Notes under the pieces: generated by a model
What the model was told of the DNA's origin: nothing
The model's input: the letters and a program-made list of their open reading frames with translations, nothing else
Databases searched by the model: none
Translations under genes and position numbers: made by a program
Part shown: positions 25,283 to 33,289 of the stretch, piece after piece
Layout of the letters: each line of letters opens with the position of its first letter
Numbering within the stretch: position 1 is the first letter of the stretch
DNA from: Croceimicrobium sp965228705
Lineage (GTDB): Bacteria > Bacteroidota > Bacteroidia > Flavobacteriales > Schleiferiaceae
Direction: 5' to 3'
DNA length: 64,000 bases
Assembly: GCF_965228705.1 (NCBI RefSeq)
Contig: NZ_OZ245832.1
Location: 2,542,001 to 2,606,000 of the forward strand

Positions 25283-26203
25283 TTATTCTTGTTGTTGTTG
25301 TATAGTAATTCTTTCATATCGCCTTGGAAGCACCTCGCTATTAATTCCACCGGTGCGTCGTACAGTATTTGGCCATTTTCCACTCCTCATCAATCCATGT
25401 GTTCCTTCATGAACAAAAATTCTATTTCTAAATTCCGCACCACTTTCATTATTAACAGGTCTCGGGGATGTAGGATCGAAAGTGAAAAGCAAGTTTACAT
25501 TATTAAAATTCACATTCAAATTAGGTCCATTAGGATTATTCCATGAAACAGCTTCAACTTCCCCACTCGCTACAGCGTCATTTAAACCAGCATTTTTCTG
25601 ACCCCAGGATAAATCTTGAAAATTGTTCATCTGAAACATTTCTTCTGCATGCTTCTTAGCTTTATGTGTTCCTTCAAAAGTGACAATTGCAAACCTATTC
25701 CTACCATCTCTTGCTTGGCCAGTGGCATATGTCATACCTTCTACCACGCTCCAATTACCCTGTTGATCCTGCGCGACCCCCATTTTATTACTGTAATAAA
25801 ATGCATATAATGCTTGAGTATCCTCCTTTAGTTCCTTCCACTTAGTTCTTCCCTGTTGGGTTAGTCGACTAGAAAAATAAGCTCTTAAAGCACCAACAAA
25901 ATTTGCACCCCAATCAATCTCCATTCCGTTAGGATCAACATACATTAATGGGTTATTGGCAACAAAAACAAATGGAGAAGAAGCTGGATACTTAGAAGAT
26001 TTAGGATCCACACTCAACCAAACGCTAATCTGAGGAACGTAATACCTAGCTCCATAATAGAAGTTCCCCGTCTCATCATCCCATTCCTTGCCGTTAAATC
26101 TAAAGGTACTTCCCCTACGTGCTTTTTCAATTCTCCCCAAATTCCTTTCGGGCAATGTTAGGCTAGCTCCGCTTCTATCAATATGGTCAATATTTATGCG
26201 CAT
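25283..26203 (-). CDS. Rhs tail with HExxH-containing C-terminal domain (toxin candidate)
   Basis: A 306-residue ORF. Residues about 25-95 are the Rhs core (STFRFNGKEWDDETGNFYYG, then WLSVDPKSSKYPASSPFVFV and MYVDPNGMEID). The following 210 residues are the variable cassette. It contains FVHEGTHGLMRSGKWP, an HExxH motif that could bind zinc as in metallopeptidases, plus conserved-looking FAIVTFEGTHKAKKHAEEMF. The long N-terminal YD-repeat part of an Rhs protein is missing, so this is an orphan tail or start-degraded gene, perhaps a donor cassette for recombination. Toxin activity is inferred from Rhs biology; the zincin reading rests on the motif alone. Confidence 0.72.
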   Translation of the reverse strand: MRINIDHIDRSGASLTLPERNLGRIEKARRGSTFRFNGKEWDDETGNFYYGARYYVPQISVWLSVDPKSSKYPASSPFVFVANNPLMYVDPNGMEIDWGANFVGALRAYFSSRLTQQGRTKWKELKEDTQALYAFYYSNKMGVAQDQQGNWSVVEGMTYATGQARDGRNRFAIVTFEGTHKAKKHAEEMFQMNNFQDLSWGQKNAGLNDAVASGEVEAVSWNNPNGPNLNVNFNNVNLLFTFDPTSPRPVNNESGAEFRNRIFVHEGTHGLMRSGKWPNTVRRTGGINSEVLPRRYERITIQQQQE

Positions 26204-26262
26204 GTAATTTAATGCCCTTATCTGAAATGATTTGCTATGAATTCCTGCGCTGTAGAAGTGTC

Positions 26263-26883
26263 TTATCTTTTCCTCAGTATTTTACTACATATGCTTTCCA
26301 TATTTCCTACCGCTTTATCTACAGATTGCCTAAACTCATCATTTTCGTCATAGCCAGCCCAAAACACAGCTTCATATTTATGCATTTCATTCAAATGCTT
26401 TTCTAATTGCTCCTCGGAAAACTTCTTGTACCCTTGATCCTGCCAATGCCTCCTCCCTAATCTGTAACTGGCGTAGAATAATTCATTTACCAATCGATTT
26501 ATTTCATCAAATGGCTCAACAGACTCCTTTCCAAAAAGAACCATAAACCTATGCTTCAAAGATTTTAATTTAATGAATGGTGCCTTTTCTTTCTCATACC
26601 TCTCAATGATGATGTAGGCATAGTCTAAAACTTCAGATTCCTCTTGTGTTTCCCGTTCTCCCCTTTTACGAGTTTCCCCCTCTCCTTTATATCCAGCAGG
26701 ATGCCTGATAACCTTGAACCTATCTGATATATCATAGAAGCAAGTAAGAACCTCTTCCGCTAGCTCATACTTCCTTTTCCACTTTGCTTCTCTTCGCCAA
26801 GACGATATTCCATAAACCGCAACACCAGAAGCAACAGCTACCGAAATTGCTTGAATCACACCTAGCACAGTCTTAAGTTCCAT
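26263..26883 (-). CDS. membrane-anchored protein with charged helical domain
   Basis: A 206-residue protein with one N-terminal membrane segment (VLGVIQAISVAVASGVAVYGI) and a large cytoplasmic-looking helical domain rich in Lys, Glu and Arg (KWKRKYELAEEVLTCFYD, RYEKEKAPFIKLKSLKHRF, SEEQLEKHLNEMHKYEAVFW). Such small anchored helical proteins occur widely and often have unknown roles. It stands between the Rhs tail and the exonuclease gene with its own transcription unit, because a terminator precedes it. Confidence 0.7.
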   Translation of the reverse strand: MELKTVLGVIQAISVAVASGVAVYGISSWRREAKWKRKYELAEEVLTCFYDISDRFKVIRHPAGYKGEGETRKRGERETQEESEVLDYAYIIIERYEKEKAPFIKLKSLKHRFMVLFGKESVEPFDEINRLVNELFYASYRLGRRHWQDQGYKKFSEEQLEKHLNEMHKYEAVFWAGYDENDEFRQSVDKAVGNMESICSKILRKR

Positions 26884-26912
26884 TTACTAATTGTCAGAAT
26901 TAGAACAAAAAA

Positions 26913-26932
26913 CCCCGACAATATTGCCGGGG
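26913..26932 (-). terminator. terminator of the exonuclease gene
   Basis: On the minus strand CCCCGGCAATATTGTCGGGG is followed by six T. It lies about 160 bp after the stop of 27090-28004. Confidence 0.8.
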
Positions 26933-27089
26933 CATACTTTAACCTGATTAAATTGCTTCGCACTGTAAATATACAGAAATCAATAAATTTATATCGTCAC
27001 TAATTGAATTAGCCACAAACAATTAGGAAGTGCTCTTAATTAGATATAGAGAATCTCATCAACAGTGGATCAAGCTCAATTATTATCAT

Positions 27090-28004
27090 TTACAAACTTC
27101 TCAGAAACTCGTCCTCAGACAAAATCTCTAATCCTGCTCCACTTTCGATTAACTTAATTGCCTTTTCTTGTTTAGAGCTCATTCCATCTTCCCCAACTAC
27201 ACGGTAATCTTGCTGTCCGACCACCAAAATATCCGTTTTTTTCGTTACCCCTTTTGCGTTTACCCCACCAACATCTGCCACCAGTTGCTGAGCATCCTTC
27301 CTAGCCATAGACATTAATGTTCCTGTAAAAACGACGGTCTTTCCGTATACTGGGCTATCAGGATTGTGCTTTGTAGGATCTCCAACAATTTCCTCGGTTT
27401 TCGTTAACGGATATTCTCTTTTTGTCCGAGACGCACTGTATCCCCCATCAAACAACCTTCCTATAGTTGTCTTAAGCTTCAATGGAAAGTCTTCTTTCAC
27501 TTGTACTTCCGCCTCCTGGAATGCTTTCAACGAAAGTAGAGCAGTAGCCTCACTGTCATTTGCCGCTCGATGATGTTTTAAAGGGATACTATGATAATGG
27601 CAAAGAGATTTTAGATCATAGGAAGGAAGGCCTGCCCATACTTTTTTTGAAAAAATATAGCTGCAAGAATATTCAAGTTCAGGGAAAGGTATCTGATAAA
27701 GCTCAAGGGTTCGCCTTAAAACACTCATATCAAAACCTGCATTGTGAGCTATTAAAAACTGACCTTCTAACATTGACTTAATCTCCGACCATACTTCAGG
27801 AAATTCCGGTGAATCTTCAACATCTTTTGGAGTTATCCCGTGTATTGAAATATTGAAAGGATCAAAATCCGGATAATACGCCGGCTTAATTAGCCAAGAC
27901 TTGACTGCTTTTACTTCGTCTTGCTCAACAAATGCCAAGCCTATTTCACAAGGGCTATTCCTCTCCGGTGTAGCTGTTTCAAAGTCAATTGTAATAAAGT
28001 CCAT
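27090..28004 (-). CDS. DnaQ-like 3'-5' exonuclease fused to a BRCT domain
   Basis: The preferred start is the Met of DFITIDFETATPERN at 28004, since the earlier in-frame Met (28031) only adds nine residues before the first catalytic strand. Residues 1-170 are a DEDDh exonuclease: D and E of IDFETA, D of AHNAGFDMSVLRR, and the H..D pair in KHHRAANDSEATALL. After a linker, residues about 215-304 form a BRCT domain (GKTVVFTGTLMSMARKDAQQ, then TKKTDILVVGQQD). Exonuclease plus BRCT proteins act in DNA repair or proofreading in bacteria. It is a stand-alone gene; iterated short repeats lie just upstream. Confidence 0.88.
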   Translation of the reverse strand: MDFITIDFETATPERNSPCEIGLAFVEQDEVKAVKSWLIKPAYYPDFDPFNISIHGITPKDVEDSPEFPEVWSEIKSMLEGQFLIAHNAGFDMSVLRRTLELYQIPFPELEYSCSYIFSKKVWAGLPSYDLKSLCHYHSIPLKHHRAANDSEATALLSLKAFQEAEVQVKEDFPLKLKTTIGRLFDGGYSASRTKREYPLTKTEEIVGDPTKHNPDSPVYGKTVVFTGTLMSMARKDAQQLVADVGGVNAKGVTKKTDILVVGQQDYRVVGEDGMSSKQEKAIKLIESGAGLEILSEDEFLRSL

Positions 28005-28054
28005 GATTTGATTTTTATAATGCCTAATCAATGGTTAATGGTGCTCTTTTCAAC

Positions 28055-28123
28055 TTATACGCCATAAGTTCAGTTTACGCGCCATTTATACGCCATACAC
28101 CCATTTTACGCGCCATTTATACG
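28055..28123. repeat. cluster of short direct repeats upstream of the exonuclease gene
   Basis: The 19-bp unit TTTACGCGCCATTTATACG occurs exactly at 28074-28092 and 28105-28123 (31-bp period). The related TATACGCCATA appears at 28057-28067 and 28087-28097. The motif is GC-rich in an AT-rich gap between the toxin gene and the exonuclease. It could be protein-binding iterons or a decayed repeat element. Confidence 0.55.
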
Positions 28124-28191
28124 ACTTTTTTCTATTCGCTATGAATCTTAGTATGTGTCCTAAGAGAAACTTCCACCGACCCCAATAACGA

Positions 28192-28488
28192 CTATTTATA
28201 TTCCTGTTTCTTTTCAGGATCATCCTTGCATGGGAACACCGATGAAATGGTAATCAAATCCTCATGAACTTGATAAATGACTACGTAAGGAAACTTCTTT
28301 AAAATGCCTTCCCTGTAATCTTTGTATTTAACTTGAAAGTGATAGGGGTATTGAGTAATATACTCAATCATTTCTTCGATCTCAGAGACAAAACGTGAAC
28401 CTAAGCCTTGGCTTTTTTCCTCGTACCACAAATAACCAGCGATTGTTCCTGTGCGTACTTTCTCTCTAATCTCAAGCCTGTAAGCCAT
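28192..28488 (-). CDS. ParE/RelE-superfamily toxin
   Basis: Ninety-eight residues with the ParE-type order: LEIREKVRTGTIAGYLWYEE, LGSRFVSEIEEMIEYITQYP, then FQVKYKDYREGILKKFPYVVIYQV. The last part matches the beta-sheet and the conserved R..L.KFPY signature of this toxin family. Toxins of this fold inhibit gyrase (ParE) or cut mRNA on ribosomes (RelE); the target cannot be told here. The gene overlaps its antitoxin gene by 17 bp. Confidence 0.87.
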   Translation of the reverse strand: MAYRLEIREKVRTGTIAGYLWYEEKSQGLGSRFVSEIEEMIEYITQYPYHFQVKYKDYREGILKKFPYVVIYQVHEDLITISSVFPCKDDPEKKQEYK

Positions 28489-28723
28489 GCTTGTCTACAA
28501 GTTCCTGCTTAATATCTTGCCATGTGTATAGTTTACCTTGACCAGCTGCATATTCCGCTTCTTGGATATCAAGCTCCTTCTTTTGGCCTTTGGTTAAAAC
28601 GGACTCAACAGCATCTTTGTGACCTCTTTCAAGCATTTGCTCAATTTTTGCCAACAAGCTTGCATCTGCGGTTTTAAGTAGGACTTGTATTTTGTTTATT
28701 CTCTGTGAAATAGTCATAATCAA
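28472..28723 (-). CDS. antitoxin of the ParE-like pair
   Basis: Eighty-three residues, upstream of and overlapping the toxin gene. The protein is mostly helical (SQRINKIQVLLKTADASLLAKIEQM, ELDIQEAEYAAGQGKLYTWQ), similar to short antitoxins of Bacteroidota ParE pairs with the motif G..YTW.D.K. It probably binds both the toxin and its own promoter. Specific family not named. Confidence 0.8.
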   Translation of the reverse strand: MIMTISQRINKIQVLLKTADASLLAKIEQMLERGHKDAVESVLTKGQKKELDIQEAEYAAGQGKLYTWQDIKQELVDKHGLQA

Positions 28724-28810
28724 TTTCCCTAATTACAAAGTTACATATTCTAAGGTTCCTTTGATTCCCTGTAATATACCACATTCTTTAAACGCTTCCA
28801 AGAGGCTAGC

Positions 28811-29734
28811 TCACCGCTCTAAAATATGCGTATAAATCTGGGTAGATTTCAATGAGCTATGCCCCAAGAACTTGGCGATACTTTCCACACTCATTCCATT
28901 TTCAAGCAGATGGGTTGCAATGCTATGTCTGAGCACATGAAACCCTAGTCGCTTGCCTTGGATTGCCTTATCATTTGTTCGCTTTTGTAGCTCTACTAGC
29001 ATCCGATTAAAATAGCTTTCACTATAAATCAAAAGTCGACTGTGTGGCCTTGTGAGGTGATGATAGTCCGAAAAGCTCTTCCTGAAGTTGTAGATATAGT
29101 CCTGCAACACTCCTTTAATATTTGCATTAAAAGGGACAATTCGATCCTTGTAATTCTTGCCCTGTCGAATAAAGAGGGCTTGTCGTTCGAAGTCAATGTC
29201 CTCGGCCTTTAAATTTAATGCTTCCGCCTTACGCAATCCACATCCATAGCACAGAGCAAAAATCAATCGCAATTGATACTGCTTGCTTTCCCGTATTACA
29301 AATGACTGCTCCGGGTATAAAGCATCGATGGCATCCTGAAGCTTCTTTATTTCATCTCTCGAAAAAGGCACTATTTTCCTTAAACGTTCTTGCTCATCCG
29401 GCTTTATTCGAAGTCGTGGTGGAATGGGAACATTGGACATCCCCGATTGAGTTAAAAACTCTAAAAGCTTATCCACCGCATCAAAGTTTTTATTGAGATA
29501 GGACACACTCAATCCCCCTTGAAATTTCCAATTCCTACGAGATTGCACATACTCAAGATATTGCTCCACCGTCCTTTGATTGAGGCGTCGAATGGTATCA
29601 ACTCCCCTTTCCTCCAGGTATCTAAAAAAGTACTCAGAGGCTAAGCGATATCCCCTATTTACACTGGCACTATATCCTAAGGTATCTATCCACTTTAAGA
29701 ATTCAGCTTGTAAATAGCGGTAATGAGAGTTCAT
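28811..29734 (-). CDS. tyrosine recombinase (integrase) 1
   Basis: A 307-residue recombinase with an N-terminal SAM-like core-binding domain and a C-terminal catalytic domain. The active site is complete: Arg in YGCGLRKAEALNL, Lys region GKNYKDRIVPF, H-x-x-R in HVLRHSIATHL, His in FLGHSSLKST and nucleophile Tyr in IYTHI. It starts 2 bp after the second recombinase ends, so the two are co-translated. It resembles XerC/D-like integrases of Bacteroidota mobile elements. The tandem pair probably mediates integration of the mobilizable element. Confidence 0.93.
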   Translation of the reverse strand: MNSHYRYLQAEFLKWIDTLGYSASVNRGYRLASEYFFRYLEERGVDTIRRLNQRTVEQYLEYVQSRRNWKFQGGLSVSYLNKNFDAVDKLLEFLTQSGMSNVPIPPRLRIKPDEQERLRKIVPFSRDEIKKLQDAIDALYPEQSFVIRESKQYQLRLIFALCYGCGLRKAEALNLKAEDIDFERQALFIRQGKNYKDRIVPFNANIKGVLQDYIYNFRKSFSDYHHLTRPHSRLLIYSESYFNRMLVELQKRTNDKAIQGKRLGFHVLRHSIATHLLENGMSVESIAKFLGHSSLKSTQIYTHILER

Positions 29735-29736
29735 GC

Positions 29737-30690
29737 TTAGAAGGGATTAAATCGTTCAATATCCTGACTCAGTTGCTCCATGTCCCCTGCCAAATATTCC
29801 TCAGTGCTTACAATCGACTTATGACCCGCTAAGTATTGGGTTCTTCTCAAACCCTCTGTGCTTAACCACGCCACAATTCTTGAGGCCCGTAACTGTCTGA
29901 GGTTTTGAAAATCCGGGCGGATCTTCTTTAGTTGGGTGGCAAGATGACGACTGGCCTCCCCTAAATTCTGAGATTCTGATTTCTGCTTTCCTGAGGGTGG
30001 TAAGGCTAAAAACACCCGATCCGAGTCCTGGTTATAGTTTAAGAACTGAGGCCGTACTTCCATTAGATACCGCATAAGTGCTCCCACTTGAGTCGCCTCA
30101 AGTAAGAGGCGGCGATCCGTAGCACGGGTTCGACCGTGAATTTTCACTTTGGCCTTAGCTATATCAATATCTTCAATTCGCAAGCGGTTAAACTCTCGAG
30201 GTACGAGGCCTTGATAGATGAGCAAACCTAACATGATGTAATTACGCTCTCTACTTAAGCGGCTGAACTCTCTTTGATTTTTGGGGATATGGTTATCATC
30301 ATAGCCTTGAACGTAGTGGTAGTAGTATTGATCATAGATTTGCTCCAACTCCCATTCAGTATAGACCCGAGGAATCTTCCGAGTCTTTACCCCTCGCAGA
30401 TGAATTCCCCTAGTGGGTAGGCCTGCTACCACCCCTTCTTGAAATAAAAAATCAAAGAAATGGCACAGTGCATATAGATGCCATTGTCGAGAAGCATTAG
30501 ACTGCTTCTTTTCTTTAAGAAAGCCTAGGTATTCCATAATGTCCCTTTTCTGGCAAGACGCTAGATCAGCCTTATACCAGCTTAGAAATTTCCCCACGCT
30601 GTAGCTGTAGGCTTTCTGACTTGATGAAGACAAACCTTTAGATTGCAGATAAGCTCTAAACCGCTCGTGGTATTCGAAATCAGCCTTCAT
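29737..30690 (-). CDS. tyrosine recombinase-like protein 2 (altered active site)
   Basis: A 317-residue protein with the same two-domain order. Visible catalytic positions are Arg in GLVPREFNRLR, Arg in RQLRASRIVAWL, His in LAGHKSIVST and Tyr in EEYLAGD. The usual H of H-x-x-R is replaced by Gln or Leu (NLRQLRAS). It may still act in a heteromeric complex with its neighbour, as paired recombinases of some transposons do. The start lies 11 bp inside the 3' end of the primase-like gene. Confidence 0.85.
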   Translation of the reverse strand: MKADFEYHERFRAYLQSKGLSSSSQKAYSYSVGKFLSWYKADLASCQKRDIMEYLGFLKEKKQSNASRQWHLYALCHFFDFLFQEGVVAGLPTRGIHLRGVKTRKIPRVYTEWELEQIYDQYYYHYVQGYDDNHIPKNQREFSRLSRERNYIMLGLLIYQGLVPREFNRLRIEDIDIAKAKVKIHGRTRATDRRLLLEATQVGALMRYLMEVRPQFLNYNQDSDRVFLALPPSGKQKSESQNLGEASRHLATQLKKIRPDFQNLRQLRASRIVAWLSTEGLRRTQYLAGHKSIVSTEEYLAGDMEQLSQDIERFNPF

Positions 30691-32371
30691 CCGTCTTTGC
30701 TTTTAGCTTTTCTCGCTTTTGGACTGTCCCACTGACCTTCTTAGGCCCAGTGCGGGCTTGAGGCTTGGACAGGGCCTTTTGTCCCACTGTCCCTCTGCCT
30801 TTACTGACAGTGCCTTCCTCCGCTTCTTTGAGGTTTTTGTTCTTTCTCGATTTCTGAAAGTCCTGGACTCTTTGCATCAAGGCTTTAATATGAGCCTCAG
30901 TCTCCGCACCTGGGTGACTAGCGGATTGAAAATCGCTTAATCGATAGCGATAGCCTCCTTTGTACTTATTCCCCCCTACTATGGATAGGTAATTGAAGTA
31001 GCACAGTTCCTTGAGGTAGCGGTTTAATGTTCTTGGATGCACCATTTTCTCCTTTCGGATATCAATGGCCGTAAAACCTTTTTCACCCGAGTTTCCTTCC
31101 CATGTTTGTATCCATTCTAGTAGTTTACGGGCGGGAGTGCTTATGCCCTCTCTTGCCTTAAAGAGACTGTTACTTAGTAGCTCAATGGCCAAGGCAATAT
31201 CCTCTGGCTCTGTCTCCAAATAGACTTCTCCTGTTTCCGGATCAACTTTTTGCTCACGTTGATGCTGAAAGAAAAAGGTCACCACCTCGATAAAATCCAA
31301 AAAGATCAATAAGGCTCGATGATTATCTTCTAGCTCTTTCGGAAGCTCTAGCAAAGGAGCATAGGGGTTACGGATACTTTGATTAGGTAGACACTGTAAT
31401 AATGCCCGAAGGTTCTGATAAGCCTCTTGGGAGCTTTGATGATTAATCGTGCCTGCTCGACTTTGCCGTTCATAATGCAGTAGCTCCTTTTCTTGGGCCG
31501 GACTCAATCCTAAGTTCAGCTTTAAAAATGGAAGCTCAGAAAGTGGAGCCTTGGAAGACTCTTCGCTATAGGCGATTAAGCAAAGCTTAGTTCTAAAATC
31601 AAAGGTGGTGGCATACAGTAATCCATCTTTATTCTTGGAGGCTTGAGTTTTAATAAGTCTACCGGTATTTTGAAGCGCCATTAGCGGCTTTAACATTTTA
31701 GTAGTCCAATCTAAGTCCTCTACCACAAGCACCTTCCCTTCCACCTGATGTTGCTCAAAGTAGTACAGGGCATTTTCACTCATATGGGTATGAATGCTCT
31801 TTTGAGACTCAGGAAGGCATGCCATCAGCTTTTGAATCAAAGGATAATGATAGCTCCCTGTACCAGTACACAAGACTGATAAGGGCCGGTTTAGATTGCG
31901 AGAAGCCATGGCCAGAAACAAGATCAAAGCATTCTCATCGTCCTTTGGAATGCCAATGCTCTGGAAGTCCTGCTGAATATTTAGGAGTAATTGCTTACTC
32001 GAAAGACAGGCTAAAGCTTTTGCCTTTTGATCTTCGGAAAGTATGGGCTCTTCCAAGCCTTGTTGATTAGGATACCGTAGGCATTCAAATCGGTAGGACT
32101 CCAATTGCAGAACCATACCATGAATGCTTTTTGCACAATCGGAAAATCGAAGCTCCCACTTATCGCACAGATCCCTTATTAATCCATCGCTTTGCGAATC
32201 ATTGTATAAATCCAGAGTCGTACGAAAAGGAGGATAATCCGCATAGCTAATTCTTAAGGTACAGATCATCCTTTCCACCGAAGTAGTATCCACCCCTCCT
32301 AAAACATCAATGGTAAATTGAGTATCCTGGTAGGTGATAAACCGTGGGTTATGGATTTGTAGATTCTTCAT
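30680..32371 (-). CDS. primase/helicase-like protein of mobile elements, Walker A degenerate
   Basis: A 563-residue protein. The central part follows the layout of phage/plasmid primase-helicase proteins: LSVLCTGTGSYHYPLIQKL (position of the P-loop), ENALYYFEQHQVEGKVLVVEDLD (Walker B-like), then LMALQNTGRLIKTQASKNKDG and TKLCLIAYSEESSKAP. The P-loop position has no GK[ST], so ATP binding may be lost. Residues about 390-480 include a winged-helix segment (GFTAIDIRKEKMVHPRTLNRYLKELCYF). A basic C-terminus (SRKNKNLKEAEEG, KKVSGTVQKREKLKA) could bind DNA. It overlaps the recombinase gene by 11 bp. Family assignment is by layout only. Confidence 0.6.
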   Translation of the reverse strand: MKNLQIHNPRFITYQDTQFTIDVLGGVDTTSVERMICTLRISYADYPPFRTTLDLYNDSQSDGLIRDLCDKWELRFSDCAKSIHGMVLQLESYRFECLRYPNQQGLEEPILSEDQKAKALACLSSKQLLLNIQQDFQSIGIPKDDENALILFLAMASRNLNRPLSVLCTGTGSYHYPLIQKLMACLPESQKSIHTHMSENALYYFEQHQVEGKVLVVEDLDWTTKMLKPLMALQNTGRLIKTQASKNKDGLLYATTFDFRTKLCLIAYSEESSKAPLSELPFLKLNLGLSPAQEKELLHYERQSRAGTINHQSSQEAYQNLRALLQCLPNQSIRNPYAPLLELPKELEDNHRALLIFLDFIEVVTFFFQHQREQKVDPETGEVYLETEPEDIALAIELLSNSLFKAREGISTPARKLLEWIQTWEGNSGEKGFTAIDIRKEKMVHPRTLNRYLKELCYFNYLSIVGGNKYKGGYRYRLSDFQSASHPGAETEAHIKALMQRVQDFQKSRKNKNLKEAEEGTVSKGRGTVGQKALSKPQARTGPKKVSGTVQKREKLKAKTDEG

Positions 32372-32467
32372 ATGCTTTAGGGTCTAAGCCCCTTATTTTT
32401 CAATGATTTATAGCCAAAGGCCTCCCTTGCCGGAAACCCAGCTAAAAGCCTTAAATGACTGATTATC

Positions 32468-32511
32468 AAGTCTAAACACGCTCTTTAAGTCCGAACACGC
32501 AAGTCTATCGC
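32468..32511. repeat. short direct repeats upstream of the primase-like gene
   Basis: AAGTCTAAACACGC (32468-32481), AAGTCCGAACACGC (32487-32500) and the partial AAGTCTATCGC (32501-32511). They lie in the noncoding gap between 32371 and 32565, inside the mobilization region. They are candidates for iterons or for part of oriT. No nick site can be named. Confidence 0.5.
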
Positions 32512-32564
32512 CAGATAGTTTTAAATCGAAGCAAAGGGCTCAAATCCCGCTCAATTCCCGGGCT

Positions 32565-32993
32565 TTAATGCTCGTGGTCTTGCCCTTTGGAATACTCCCG
32601 TTCCCTATCATATCTTTCTTTGTTTAACCTATCATACCTTTCTTTGGTTAACCTATGATACCGAGCCATGGCAATGCTACTTCTGATCTCGGGTACCAAG
32701 TGAGAGATTCGGGGTTGGTTTGCTAAGAGACGATATTCTCTGGCTTTAAGCCTCATCTTTTGATTCATCTGATCCATCCGGTTCACGGCATCTTGATTAA
32801 GAAAGCACCAATCATCTATGCCCTCTCCTTTCAGATAACCCGAAAAGCATTCCTTTTCCTTGCAATACTCCGTGATATAGAATGACATCTTCTTTGAGGG
32901 AGACTCAATTATAGCGATGACTTTAGGGTCATCAGCTAAGTCCTGTTCGCCGATTTCTAGTAAGCGTTCTCGTAGTTGCTTTGAAAAACTCAT
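32565..32993 (-). CDS. hypothetical protein of the mobilization region
   Basis: A 142-residue soluble protein. The first 90 residues have the same character as 33286-33657 (VIAIIESPSKKMSFYITEY, CFSGYLKGEGIDDWCFLNQD), in which a strand pair resembles KVVTFAINREGAYYYATDY plus FFGYIRGSECDGYQHFG. The two are probably distant paralogs. The C-terminus is Arg/Lys/Tyr-rich (three similar RYDR segments). Function unknown; a role in element maintenance is inferred from location. Confidence 0.6.
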   Translation of the reverse strand: MSFSKQLRERLLEIGEQDLADDPKVIAIIESPSKKMSFYITEYCKEKECFSGYLKGEGIDDWCFLNQDAVNRMDQMNQKMRLKAREYRLLANQPRISHLVPEIRSSIAMARYHRLTKERYDRLNKERYDREREYSKGQDHEH

Positions 32994-33004
32994 GGTTACA
33001 CTGC

Positions 33005-33289
33005 TTAAAGATTTCTATCTCTTTCCTGCTCTTTACCAGACCGTAGTTGTTCCAATCTCTCTAACCGCTGATTAAAACGGTTGAGCTGTTCTCGATGCTC
33101 AAGTGCGATAAAATCTGCCGGAGTAATACCCAAGCTTTTCCAGCTGTACCGCCTTCCATTCGTATCCTCAATTCCGGTAGGAAGGCCTTGTCGAGTAGTA
33201 ATGGTAAAGCCATTTTCAATCAACAATTGGTAAAAGTGCTGGCGACTTTTAGCTTTATAACTCAGTAAATGGTCTTTGATAAACTTCAT
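33005..33289 (-). CDS. hypothetical protein of the mobilization region
   Basis: Ninety-four residues. The N-terminal part SYKAKSRQHFYQLLIENGFT and GIEDTNGRRYSWKSLGI resembles the region of the relaxase gene 33662-34507 around SSKQQFLEILQEYGYLYYE and SGRKFRFKTLGLEPEKI, so the two share a small domain that often follows relaxase cores. The C-terminus is a charged helix. It overlaps the next gene by 4 bp (ATGA). Confidence 0.6.
   Translation of the reverse strand: MKFIKDHLLSYKAKSRQHFYQLLIENGFTITTRQGLPTGIEDTNGRRYSWKSLGITPADFIALEHREQLNRFNQRLERLEQLRSGKEQERDRNL

Noticed and set aside
28055..28123. CRISPR-like array
   Set aside because: Only two exact 19-bp units with a 12-bp spacer and irregular partial copies; no cas gene is in the window.
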